DNA of 33,347 bases from Lachnospiraceae bacterium. GTDB lineage: Bacteria > Bacillota > Clostridia > Lachnospirales > Lachnospiraceae. Position 1 is the first letter of the stretch, and each line of letters opens with the position of its first letter. The stretch covers positions 1-33,347 of the forward strand of contig VSND01000047.1 in NCBI GenBank assembly GCA_009774145.1, given 5' to 3'. Shown piece by piece: positions 5,316-13,191 of the stretch. The translations under genes and the position numbers were made by a program. The notes beneath the pieces were generated by a model. That model saw only the letters and a program-made list of their open reading frames with translations, ran no database searches and was not told the origin of the DNA.

Positions 5316-7352
5316 GTGAAAAAACATATAAAGGGATATATATTGTGCCTGTTTTTCACTCTTTTTTGCCCCCTTATAGTTTATGCGGAAGAATTTACCA
5401 GCGAAAAAAACGGGTTAGACATTATGTTTGTCATGGACTACAGCGGTTCCATGAAAAGCAACGACTCCCAGGATATTGCAAAAGGGATGGTAAAGACATT
5501 TGTGGATACGGTTCACAGTGCGGATATCCGGGTAGGATTTGTGGCTTATAATGATCGGATCCTTACGTCTACATCGCCAACTGCCATACAGACGGCAGAG
5601 GAACGGGCGCTGCTGAAAGCATTGCTCGATCAGGAAGAATATTCCGGAAACACAGATATTGGTTTGGGGCTTTCATATGGAATAAAGCTTTTGGGAGATG
5701 AGGCAGAAAGGAAACAGGTGGTTGTCCTGATTTCCGATGGAGAATCTGATCTTGTAGGCTCTAATACAGGACGTACAACGGAGAATTCCAGAGCAGATAT
5801 GGAGATGGCAGCTGAGACGTGTGCGGAGAATGGGATTCAGATTTACAGTATTGCGTTCGGAGATTATGACGGAAATACAGAAGCCTTAAAAACAGTTTCG
5901 GAGAAAACATCAGCGCAGATGTATATGGCAGAAACACCAGAGAGGCTGATTGAAATATTATATGGAATTTTTGGGAGTAATATGGATTACAGCATCCAGG
6001 AGATTGTAGACAGTGTGTTTGCTCCTGGAACCCAGAATATCCGGGTGGCATTGAATGGAGATTACCTGGATGAAATGAATGTACTTCTGATTTCACCCGG
6101 AGAAATTGGAGATATGCTGCTTCTTTATGGTGGACAGGAGATCGAGACAATCAATCAGGGTAATTATGCAGTAGGAAAAATCGCAGAGGTTAATCAGGAT
6201 GTTAAGGAATTGATTGTCCGAGCTGAGATACTGGAAAACCAGAAGCTTAAACTTTACCTGATCAGTTACCGGTCATTAACGCCCGTGTTGGAGATCAATA
6301 CTGCAGTACATAAAAATGAGCCGTTGCATTATGAGCTGTATTTCCGGGATGAAAATGGGAATCAGGTGACGGATGAGATATTGTATCGAAATTTTACCTG
6401 TCAGTTCTCCTTAAGCAATGCTCCAAAGAAAGACAGATCAGAGGACAGCCTTTCAGAAATAATCTTGGACACCTCATTTTCTGATGGATGTATTCAGGGA
6501 GAAACAATAATCGAACAGTCTGGAAACTGGTTCTTTTATGCATATTTGGAAGACAGCATGGGTAGCAGCGCCTTTGAACCGATTCCGGTGGTAGTGGAGA
6601 ACTGTCAACCAGAAGGAACCATGCCAGAAATGGGTCTTGTTACCAGATTGACAGGAGAATGTCATTATACGCTGGATGAGTATTTCAGCGATTCGGATGG
6701 GGATGTATTGTCATATGTTGTGGAGTCCGCTGCAGATGAATGTGCGGAAGTTGAAGTTTCAGGTAATGTCCTGACAGTTCATCCGAAGAAAGCAGGAGTG
6801 CAGACTGTATTTCTAACTGTTTCAGATGGGGAGAGCACCAGTGTTTATGAATGGGAAGTTGTAGTTACACCACTCTGGCAGGCGTATTGGTGGTTGCTGG
6901 CTCTGACAATGGGACTGGCTGCCGCCTTCATAATCTGGAAAGCAACACATGGGCCGAAGCAGGAACTGGAGCAGTTGGAAGTAGAAACAAGAAAAAATCA
7001 TTTCTGCGGCAGGCTGGATGCCTATTTTACGGTGCAGCCGGAAGCAGAAGAAGAGATTTCTCCTTTGTCTTTTCCATTCCATAAGATCAGAGATAATACG
7101 CTGATATTAGGTATGTTGCTGAAAGAATATCCTGATGCGGTCGATGCTTTGGGACTGGACGATATTTATCTGGTGGCGGATGCCGACAGGCGGATGATCC
7201 TGTATCATACCTCAGAAGGTTCTGTTATGATAGGGAATTCCATCGCATGTAAGCAGATACAGTACAGTGTAAGTTTTGGAGACGTGATCTATATTACATC
7301 TCCAGATGGAAGTTATGAGCTGGAAATTCATTACATTGCGGTGATCCAATAA
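5316..7352 (+). CDS. Membrane-anchored VWA protein of the injection locus
   Basis: A 678-aa protein with GTG start 5316 (GGGGG just upstream). Residues 1-25 are a signal peptide ending V-Y-A-E-E. A von Willebrand A domain follows at about 34-225 with a complete MIDAS: D-Y-S-G-S-M, the Thr in N-T-D-I-G, and S-D-G-E-S. A beta-rich middle has a cadherin/dystroglycan-like unit near 440-520 (Y-F-S-D-S-D-G-D, V-S-D-G-E-S). A single TM helix lies at about 525-548 (W-W-L-L-A-L-T-M-G-L-A-A-A-F). The C-terminal 110 residues are cytoplasmic and end with an FHA-like beta pattern (F-G-D-V-I-Y-I-T-S). It sits 31 bases before the sheath gene. A role as the cell-envelope anchor or contact sensor of the apparatus, standing in for TssJLM, is inference. 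Confidence 0.75.
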   Translation: MKKHIKGYILCLFFTLFCPLIVYAEEFTSEKNGLDIMFVMDYSGSMKSNDSQDIAKGMVKTFVDTVHSADIRVGFVAYNDRILTSTSPTAIQTAEERALLKALLDQEEYSGNTDIGLGLSYGIKLLGDEAERKQVVVLISDGESDLVGSNTGRTTENSRADMEMAAETCAENGIQIYSIAFGDYDGNTEALKTVSEKTSAQMYMAETPERLIEILYGIFGSNMDYSIQEIVDSVFAPGTQNIRVALNGDYLDEMNVLLISPGEIGDMLLLYGGQEIETINQGNYAVGKIAEVNQDVKELIVRAEILENQKLKLYLISYRSLTPVLEINTAVHKNEPLHYELYFRDENGNQVTDEILYRNFTCQFSLSNAPKKDRSEDSLSEIILDTSFSDGCIQGETIIEQSGNWFFYAYLEDSMGSSAFEPIPVVVENCQPEGTMPEMGLVTRLTGECHYTLDEYFSDSDGDVLSYVVESAADECAEVEVSGNVLTVHPKKAGVQTVFLTVSDGESTSVYEWEVVVTPLWQAYWWLLALTMGLAAAFIIWKATHGPKQELEQLEVETRKNHFCGRLDAYFTVQPEAEEEISPLSFPFHKIRDNTLILGMLLKEYPDAVDALGLDDIYLVADADRRMILYHTSEGSVMIGNSIACKQIQYSVSFGDVIYITSPDGSYELEIHYIAVIQ

Positions 7353-7383
7353 AGACAAAAGAAAGAGGAGGGAATGAGATCCT

Positions 7384-9552
7384 GTGGAGACGATAACACA
7401 AACCAACCGGACTCTGCTGTTTGCAGAAATTAATCCGGAACGGAACAATATCCTTACCCTGATTGGGGATGTGCGGGGCAAGAGCAGTCTGGACGATGAC
7501 AAGATGAAAGAGATCAACAATGAGTTATTGGTATCCAGCTTTGAGGAATACCTTGAAAAGTTTTGTCCGACTGTATATTCTCACTGCGATGCATACAGTG
7601 GAGAGGTGAAATATACGCTTGTAAAGCCGGAGAACATTCCGGATAACTGCATTACAGAAATCCCGCTGAATGAGAATAATGATCTGCTGAATATGCTCAT
7701 TACGCTTCTGGAAGCGAAAAGCGCCCAGGGAGTTGCCAATGTGGATTTTACTTTCAGTAATATTCTGGACATGATATCTCCGAAAAAGATTATGGAGGAT
7801 ATCCGTCAGGTGCGAAGGGAAATCCAGTATACCTATGAAAAATATGCCCAGCTGGACGATGAGGATCCGAAGAAGCTGGACCTGGGTGATCAGCTGAACG
7901 AACAGTTTGAACAGGCCAGTCACAACTATAATCATGTGCTTGCCATGCTTCCTCTGGCAATCGAGGATGCCAAAACAAGACTTCTTCTGGGAGATGGAGA
8001 AGCCAAGCAGGGAGGTCCGGAGTTTAGAGCGGGACTTCTCAGCATGGGGGAAGACGGAGAACTGAAGATCCTGGAAATGAAACAGGAAGAAAATACTCAG
8101 CTTGCTGTGGTGGATGATGAGATCAACGCTGGATTGATTGAGGCGTTCCGAGAGGACTATGATGCTTTAAATGATACTCCTTCGGACTATGTCAGGGATC
8201 TGGTCGTGCGTACCTTCTGTCCTCTAGGTTCTACGATGGAAAGCCGAATCGAACGAGAGGCAGAGGTACGTAATTATAACCAGTATCTGGAATTTTACAA
8301 AAAGAGTAAGGACGATTTTGTGAAGGCTGTAAAACCTCTGATAGAGAAAATTCTGGGCGTTAAGATTTTCTTTGATCAGTATCAGGTAAAAGAGAAAGGG
8401 ATGCAGCCGAAGCTTTTAATCACGAATATCTCTCTGGATATGATGGTAAAGGCAAGCAATCTTCCCAGGCTTTTGACTTATTTGAATACTACCAATGATA
8501 AAAATGAGTTTGAAAATACGGTCTGGTTTGCTATTGTGCCAGATGTGGAGCTGAACCAGAGCAGTGGGGGAAAACTGCAGCGTATCCGTTTTGCCGGAAA
8601 CCAGAGACAGGAAAAGACAGGAACCAATTCCATGGAAAATCTGTCAATCCTTATGAATGCCATACAGCCATACAGAATTACCACATTTTTCAGTTTCCAG
8701 ACAGGGGAAGAGACGACCTTTAACTATGTGGCAACGGAGGGAGTCGGTATTTTCAAAGAGAAATGTGCATCGTTGATGAAAAAGGAATACAGCGAGTTTG
8801 TGGTGCCATGTATCCCGAATGCAACGATCATTCCAAAAGACAAGTCAGGGCTGATTCTTGACCGGAAGATGGTCATGGACGAGGCAGGCAACATTTCTCT
8901 GTCGAAAGAAAAAGAGGATGTTATGAAGATGTGGCTGGAAGGGATCTATGTGGGAGCCGCTTATGAGGCCGCCGGGATCACAGCTGCATGGCAGTGTCCG
9001 GAATACTTAAAAGAGCGATTCAATAATACCAGCAGCGAATATCCTGGTGTAAGGTTTGATGTGGAAGCGGATGATAATGCGCTTCTTGCAGCAACCAGTA
9101 TGACTAAGGAAATATCCGGTTTTACCAACGCGATCAAGAATTCCATCAACCATACAGGTTTTGGGTTTGTGTTCTCTTCCGATAATGCCCAACATAAGGG
9201 ACGGGATATCAAGAGTATCACAGTATATAAGGCGAGAAACCTGTTGAGCAATGGAAACGAATTTGAGCCAATCTATAAAACCCTTGTGGTTACTTATATA
9301 GAACGGATGCTGCGTTTCTACAGCGGAGACTTTAAGCAGGACAAGATCCTGAAATTCTTCAGCAGCAATCCGAACAGTCAGAAGAGCCGCTGGGATACGG
9401 ATCGTCAATACATCAATTCTATTCTACAGGACGGGGATGAACTGGATTATACAATTGATGAAAAATATGGGATTTGCAATGTTCTGGTAACGTTTGCCAA
9501 TACAACCAGGAACTTAAAGGTGCAGCTTACCAGAAAGGCCGGAGAAAAATAA
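7384..9552 (+). CDS. Contractile sheath-like protein (TssB/TssC-type, single chain)
   Basis: A 722-aa soluble protein. The start is GTG 7384, with AGGAGGG 11 bases upstream. The C-terminal third reads like a sheath subunit: G-V-Y/I-Y-V-G-A-A-Y-E-A-A-G-I-T-A-A-W-Q near 520, F-T-N-A-I-K-N-S-I-N, K-A-R-N-L-L, then T-Y-I-E-R-M-L-R-F-Y-S (compare R-F-A-H-Y-L-K of TssC) and a terminal beta-strand pair (L-V-T-F-A-N-T-T-R-N-L-K-V-Q-L) of the kind that links neighbouring sheath subunits. The N-terminal part could be the TssB-like half, with a coiled coil around 135-200. If right, one chain does what TssB and TssC do together. It lies between the VWA anchor and the tube genes. The similarity is by pattern only; a fold prediction would decide. 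Confidence 0.55.
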   Translation: METITQTNRTLLFAEINPERNNILTLIGDVRGKSSLDDDKMKEINNELLVSSFEEYLEKFCPTVYSHCDAYSGEVKYTLVKPENIPDNCITEIPLNENNDLLNMLITLLEAKSAQGVANVDFTFSNILDMISPKKIMEDIRQVRREIQYTYEKYAQLDDEDPKKLDLGDQLNEQFEQASHNYNHVLAMLPLAIEDAKTRLLLGDGEAKQGGPEFRAGLLSMGEDGELKILEMKQEENTQLAVVDDEINAGLIEAFREDYDALNDTPSDYVRDLVVRTFCPLGSTMESRIEREAEVRNYNQYLEFYKKSKDDFVKAVKPLIEKILGVKIFFDQYQVKEKGMQPKLLITNISLDMMVKASNLPRLLTYLNTTNDKNEFENTVWFAIVPDVELNQSSGGKLQRIRFAGNQRQEKTGTNSMENLSILMNAIQPYRITTFFSFQTGEETTFNYVATEGVGIFKEKCASLMKKEYSEFVVPCIPNATIIPKDKSGLILDRKMVMDEAGNISLSKEKEDVMKMWLEGIYVGAAYEAAGITAAWQCPEYLKERFNNTSSEYPGVRFDVEADDNALLAATSMTKEISGFTNAIKNSINHTGFGFVFSSDNAQHKGRDIKSITVYKARNLLSNGNEFEPIYKTLVVTYIERMLRFYSGDFKQDKILKFFSSNPNSQKSRWDTDRQYINSILQDGDELDYTIDEKYGICNVLVTFANTTRNLKVQLTRKAGEK

Positions 9553-9717
9553 ATGCACGGGACAGTTCATGAGCATCTGTGGTACTTGGGGAACATTGCC
9601 TTTGTGACAATTCTTACTGTTGTGGCCTATAAAATATGTAAAATATATGAAATAAAAAAACAACAAAAAAAAGAGAAAGAAGGAGAACAAGAGAATGGGT
9701 TTACGTTTAAAAATTGA
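9553..9717 (+). CDS. Small single-pass membrane protein
   Basis: A 54-aa protein with a short N-terminus, a TM helix at about 11-29 (L-G-N-I-A-F-V-T-I-L-T-V-V-A-Y) and a Lys/Glu/Gln-rich cytoplasmic tail. ATG 9553 follows the sheath stop codon directly, and the gene overlaps the first tube gene by 23 bases, so it would be translated by coupling. Hydrophobicity and placement suggest a real gene; I recognise no family. It could help dock the sheath or baseplate to the membrane. Confidence 0.5.
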   Translation: MHGTVHEHLWYLGNIAFVTILTVVAYKICKIYEIKKQQKKEKEGEQENGFTFKN

Positions 9718-10123
9718 AGGAAACGAGTCGATCAGTCTTTCAGAGACCAGTATCACGAAAGTGAAATTTGGGGCAGATATCCCACATGATTCCAATGCGC
9801 GCTCTACAGATTTAGGCTCCACCGTACTGATCACAGGAAAGATTCTGGCTGCAGTGGATGGGGAGGCTGCTGACGACACCAGCAAGATTGCCAGATGGTC
9901 CCTGGTACCGGCGGAAAACTCTGACTGCTATCGGAAGGTGCAGATTGATGTGGTAAATGCCTCACAAATTGTTCGCCAGATCAGCATTCCCAATGCGTTT
10001 GTGGTGGATTATGAAGAGGATTTTACGGATGAAACCGGAGCTGGAACTTTTAATCTTTTGATTAAACAGAAAAAAGATAAAATGACAGGCTTGAAGTTTG
10101 AGGGCGGATTTAGCGGCGAGTAA
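9695..10123 (+). CDS. Hcp/tube-like protein 1
   Basis: A 142-aa beta-rich protein without signal peptide. Features shared with the next gene: M-G-x-(R/K)-L-K-(I/V)-E-G at the start, P-x-D-S-N-A-R-S-T-D-(L/M)-G-S-T-V, T-G-K-I-L, W-(S/A)-L-V-P-A-E, S-D-C-Y-R-K-V and Y-P/I-P-N-A-F-V-V-D-Y near the end. The size and the all-beta character fit the tube proteins (Hcp, phage gp19) that stack as hexamers inside a contractile sheath, and the gene lies straight after the sheath gene. AGAAGGAGAACAAGAG precedes ATG 9695. The tube role is inferred from order and fold pattern; databases may carry such proteins under unrelated names. Confidence 0.6.
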   Translation: MGLRLKIEGNESISLSETSITKVKFGADIPHDSNARSTDLGSTVLITGKILAAVDGEAADDTSKIARWSLVPAENSDCYRKVQIDVVNASQIVRQISIPNAFVVDYEEDFTDETGAGTFNLLIKQKKDKMTGLKFEGGFSGE

Positions 10124-10180
10124 CAGTAATCAATTTGATTTGATATTTTTGAAACAGTACATGTACAGGAAGGAGATATT

Positions 10181-10609
10181 ATGGGATTTAAATTAAAAGT
10201 AGAAGGACCGTCAACGATTGAACTGGGAACGACCATTGTTACTGGTGTGAAGTTCAGAACTGATATTCCAAAAGACAGCAATGCCCGTTCGACGGATATG
10301 GGGAGCACGGTAACGATTACCGGGAAAATTTTGACTGCAGTAGATGGCGATCCATTTGACAGCACCAGACAGCTTGGGTTGTGGGCGCTGGTACCGGCAG
10401 AAAAATCTGACTGCTATCGAAAGGTCAGCGTGGAAGTGATCGCAGCCTCTCAGGTAGTGCGGAAATATACATATCCAAATGCATTTGTGGTCGATTATAA
10501 AGAGGACTACGGCGATGTGGAAGGCGTTGGAACCTTTACCCTGATTATCAAACAGAAAAAGGATAAAATGGCGCAGGTTGCGGTTGAAGGCGGATACAGC
10601 GTATCATAA
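10181..10609 (+). CDS. Hcp/tube-like protein 2
   Basis: A 142-aa paralogue of the previous protein, the same length and with the same conserved blocks; by eye well over half of the positions are equal. AAGGAGATATT precedes ATG 10181. The two copies may form a mixed tube, or one may cap or load cargo. A strong intrinsic terminator follows at 10643-10672, so the sheath and tube genes form the highly expressed upstream block of the operon. Confidence 0.6.
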   Translation: MGFKLKVEGPSTIELGTTIVTGVKFRTDIPKDSNARSTDMGSTVTITGKILTAVDGDPFDSTRQLGLWALVPAEKSDCYRKVSVEVIAASQVVRKYTYPNAFVVDYKEDYGDVEGVGTFTLIIKQKKDKMAQVAVEGGYSVS

Positions 10610-10642
10610 GCGGGTTTCCGGAAAGCAGCTTAAGCGGAGCAA

Positions 10643-10672
10643 AAAAGGCTGCCTGTTTCCAGGCAGCCTTTT
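10643..10672 (+). terminator. Strong intrinsic terminator inside the locus
   Basis: A perfect 13-bp stem, 10643-10655 with 10660-10672 (AAAAGGCTGCCTG / CAGGCAGCCTTTT), with a TTTC loop and a U-rich 3' arm. It lies between the tube genes and the J-domain gene. Partial read-through would keep sheath and tube mRNA in excess over the regulatory and baseplate genes. Confidence 0.9.
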
Positions 10673-10708
10673 GTAAGTGGAAAGAAAGATACGGGCGGTG
10701 TTAATACA

Positions 10709-11164
10709 ATGAAAGATTATTATGCCATCTTGGAAATACCAGAAACCGCAGATGCACAGGAAATAAAAAAGGCATATCGAAGGCTGGCTAAAAAGTATCA
10801 TCCGGATGCAGTCAGGGATGATTCGGAAAAGCTTCAAAGGATGTATTCTATTCAGGAGGCCTATGAATGTCTGGGAAATGAAGAAACCAGAAGGCGCTAT
10901 GATGAATCCAGAAGAAAACAGACAGCCTTCATGGGAAATAAGGCTCCTGGACCTGACAGAAAGAAAAAGGAAACCGGATGGGGGACAGCTCCGGATATGG
11001 GACAGTTTGAACGTTTCTTTGGTTTCCAGCCGGGGAAAGGGATGGAAACGTACCAGGACAAAAGAACAAGAGCGGCTTCAAAACAAGGACCAATCAGTCC
11101 TGAAGAAATGTTTTCCCGTTTTTTCGGTTCCCCGCGTGGGAGAAAGGAGGGGAATGGCAGATGA
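10709..11164 (+). CDS. J-domain co-chaperone
   Basis: A 151-aa protein. Residues 1-68 are a J domain: Y-Y-A-I-L-E-I-P, A-Y-R-R-L-A-K-K-Y, the H-P-D triad near 31-33, and R-R-Y-D at the end of helix IV. The rest is a basic, Gly/Lys-rich tail containing two similar blocks (F-E-R-F-F-G-F and M-F-S-R-F-F-G-S). It lacks the zinc-finger and C-terminal substrate domains of DnaJ. J domains stimulate Hsp70 ATPase, and an Hsp70-like protein is encoded in the same locus at 14885-17362, so the two may work together in assembly or recycling of the apparatus. The last four bases overlap the next gene. Confidence 0.9.
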   Translation: MKDYYAILEIPETADAQEIKKAYRRLAKKYHPDAVRDDSEKLQRMYSIQEAYECLGNEETRRRYDESRRKQTAFMGNKAPGPDRKKKETGWGTAPDMGQFERFFGFQPGKGMETYQDKRTRAASKQGPISPEEMFSRFFGSPRGRKEGNGR

Positions 11165-11727
11165 AGAAAAAATATTGGATAAAAGCAGTTTCTGATGCAG
11201 TAATTCTGTTGTGTAGCTTGATTCTGTGTTTTGCGGCATACCTTAATCCATGGGTTTCGCTCTGGTCAGCAGTGATTCTTGCAGCTGCTGTTTTATGTGC
11301 GGCTCTTGCCATTGTGGATCTGATTTGCCAGAGAAAGCAGATCAAAAAAGAGGGAAAGGAAGAAATGAAAAAACATGGAACCGGAGTGCGAGAAATCGAC
11401 CGTTTGATCCTTCTGGACGAACAGGATAAACCGGTAAAATCCTGGGACATGGCAGGTCGGGTTTCCATGGTGATTGGCCGGGAGGGAGGGGAAGAAGAGA
11501 TCGATGTGGATCTGGAGGATTGCGCTTTCAGCAGCTTTATTGACTTTCAGCACGCTGTCCTTAATTTCTGTCTGGATCAGTGGTATGTGGAGGATCTGGG
11601 TTCTCAGAACGGTGTGAGGGTGAGAAAAGCGGAAGACGGAGAATGTTACAAGGTGATGGGTCGTCCCTGCAGAATACAGGCGGGAGATGTCCTTTATATT
11701 GCGAATACAAAGCTTCTTTTATCCTGA
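11161..11727 (+). CDS. Membrane-bound FHA-domain protein
   Basis: A 188-aa protein. Two hydrophobic helices at about 8-28 and 31-54 are followed by a charged linker and a C-terminal FHA domain (about 92-188) with the family signature: G-R at V-I-G-R-E-G-G, the Ser region S-S-F-I-D-F-Q-H, and N-G at S-Q-N-G-V-R-V. FHA domains bind phosphothreonine peptides. In type VI secretion, Fha proteins act with PpkA kinase and PppA phosphatase to switch on assembly; the same logic is likely here because PP2C-like genes follow. The ATG overlaps the stop of the J-domain gene (ATGA), and GGAGG lies upstream. Confidence 0.85.
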   Translation: MKKKYWIKAVSDAVILLCSLILCFAAYLNPWVSLWSAVILAAAVLCAALAIVDLICQRKQIKKEGKEEMKKHGTGVREIDRLILLDEQDKPVKSWDMAGRVSMVIGREGGEEEIDVDLEDCAFSSFIDFQHAVLNFCLDQWYVEDLGSQNGVRVRKAEDGECYKVMGRPCRIQAGDVLYIANTKLLLS

Positions 11728-11786
11728 GAAGAATATGATAAAAACGGGATGGCAGAAAAAGCGATGAAGATAGGAGAACCAAGCAA

Positions 11787-12284
11787 ATGAGTTTAGTAAG
11801 ATGCCCCAACGGACACGTATATAATGCAAAACGTTATGGGAAAGTATGTCCGTACTGTAGTATGAAGCTCCAGGAAGAGAAAGAAGCAACAAAACCAATA
11901 GGATTTGAGCCTCCGGTGGAAATTCTGCAGGAGGAAGTACGACCAGTATGTGGCTGGCTGATCTGTATTGAAGGTGCCAGGGTCGGAATGGACTATAAAA
12001 TTTATAAAGGGAAGAATTTTGTAGGACGCGGAGATGATATGGATATTCGGATTCTGGGAGACAATGAGATTAATCGGAAAAACCACACGATTATTGTGTA
12101 TGATGCAAAAAAACTGAATACCATGCTCCTTCCGGGAGATTCGTCCGGTCTTGCCTATTTGAATGACGAGCCAGTATATGTCCCTGTGGAACTCAAGGCT
12201 TATGATACAGTGAGCATGGGAAACAGCCGTTTTTTATTTATCCCGTTGTGCGGGACTAATTTCTCCTGGGAAGATGTGAAATAG
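11787..12284 (+). CDS. Zinc-ribbon FHA-domain protein
   Basis: A 165-aa soluble protein. It starts with a short zinc-ribbon-like unit (C-P-N-G-H near 6-10, C-P-Y-C near 22-25) and has an FHA domain from about 52 on: F-V-G-R-G-D-D, I-N-R-K-N-H (the Ser-x-x-His block, with Ser replaced) and Y-L-N-D-E in the place of N-G. The altered Ser and Gly positions suggest that phosphothreonine binding may be weakened or changed. Putative partners are the preceding membrane FHA protein and the two PP2C-like proteins behind it, 13 bases away. GGAGAACC stands upstream of ATG 11787. Confidence 0.8.
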   Translation: MSLVRCPNGHVYNAKRYGKVCPYCSMKLQEEKEATKPIGFEPPVEILQEEVRPVCGWLICIEGARVGMDYKIYKGKNFVGRGDDMDIRILGDNEINRKNHTIIVYDAKKLNTMLLPGDSSGLAYLNDEPVYVPVELKAYDTVSMGNSRFLFIPLCGTNFSWEDVK

Positions 12285-12297
12285 GAAGGGGAAAACT

Positions 12298-13191
12298 ATG
12301 GGGATGACAGGGATTGGGACCATTAGCATGGCGGCTCTTATCTGTTTGGTGCTGGCTGCTGTGGTCCGGTTCTGGGCAGCGTTTGCGAATACGGAAATGA
12401 TGTCAGAGGATGAAGAGGAGCCGCAGGTAGATGCCGGTATTGCCCAGACGACAGGAAACAGGGAAATTCAGGCTGATCGTGCACAGATACAAAAAAGTGC
12501 TGCAGGCGTGATGGCAGTCATTTCTGATGGGATTGGGAAAAAAAATACCGGCCAGGTGTGTGCACAGATTGCCGTGGATACAATTCTGGATAAATTTGAA
12601 TTGTATTCCGTTTTAAACCAGCCTGATTATTTTTTTCGCACCACGTTTTATGAAGCAAACCGGAGGATACAGGCAACCCTCGGAGAACGCAAAGGAGGGG
12701 CAAGCCTGGGAGCGGTTTTCGCCAACAGCACACATCTCTACTATGCGCTTGCGGGGAACATACGGATTGCAATTTTCCGGAGAGGGGAGTTGATTCCCTT
12801 GAGCAAAGGACAGACTTTGGATGTTCTGGCAGTGGAAGCGTGGAAGGACGGGAAGATCTCCAGGCAGGAGGCTGTATGGAGTATGGAAGAAAAGCGGCTT
12901 TGGAACTATCTGGGATTGGATGGTTTCCATGAGATCGAAATTGAGAGTCAGCCTATCCTGACAAAACCGGGAGATGTGGTTTTTCTGGCCACCTGCGGCA
13001 TCTTTGAAGAACTGTCGTGGAGTGAACTGGAGGATTTGCTGGCGGAGCCGGGGAGCTTAGAAGAAAAAGCTGAGGCGATTATTCAGAAGACGGAACAGAA
13101 AGAAAATGCAGAGAAAGAAAACGGAAGCGTTATTCTGCTGCATCTTTCTACAGATTCGGAGAAGTCGTGGCGGTATGGAGGAATGGCATGA
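12298..13191 (+). CDS. Membrane-anchored degenerate PP2C-like protein
   Basis: A 297-aa protein with an N-terminal TM helix (about 3-26, I-S-M-A-A-L-I-C-L-V-L-A-A-V-V) followed by a PP2C-type domain. It keeps a first metal-site block (V-I-S-D-G-I-G) and the fold marks G-G-A-S-L-G-A-V-F-A, Y-A-L-A-G-N and W-N-Y-L-G-L. The late block that is normally S-D-G reads A-T-C-G-I-F-E-E-L, and the terminal D-N is missing (E-N-G-S-V-I-L-L). Two metal-binding aspartates therefore seem lost, so it may be a pseudophosphatase or phosphoprotein sensor. GGAAGGGG precedes ATG 12298. The ATG of the next gene overlaps its stop. Confidence 0.75.
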   Translation: MGMTGIGTISMAALICLVLAAVVRFWAAFANTEMMSEDEEEPQVDAGIAQTTGNREIQADRAQIQKSAAGVMAVISDGIGKKNTGQVCAQIAVDTILDKFELYSVLNQPDYFFRTTFYEANRRIQATLGERKGGASLGAVFANSTHLYYALAGNIRIAIFRRGELIPLSKGQTLDVLAVEAWKDGKISRQEAVWSMEEKRLWNYLGLDGFHEIEIESQPILTKPGDVVFLATCGIFEELSWSELEDLLAEPGSLEEKAEAIIQKTEQKENAEKENGSVILLHLSTDSEKSWRYGGMA

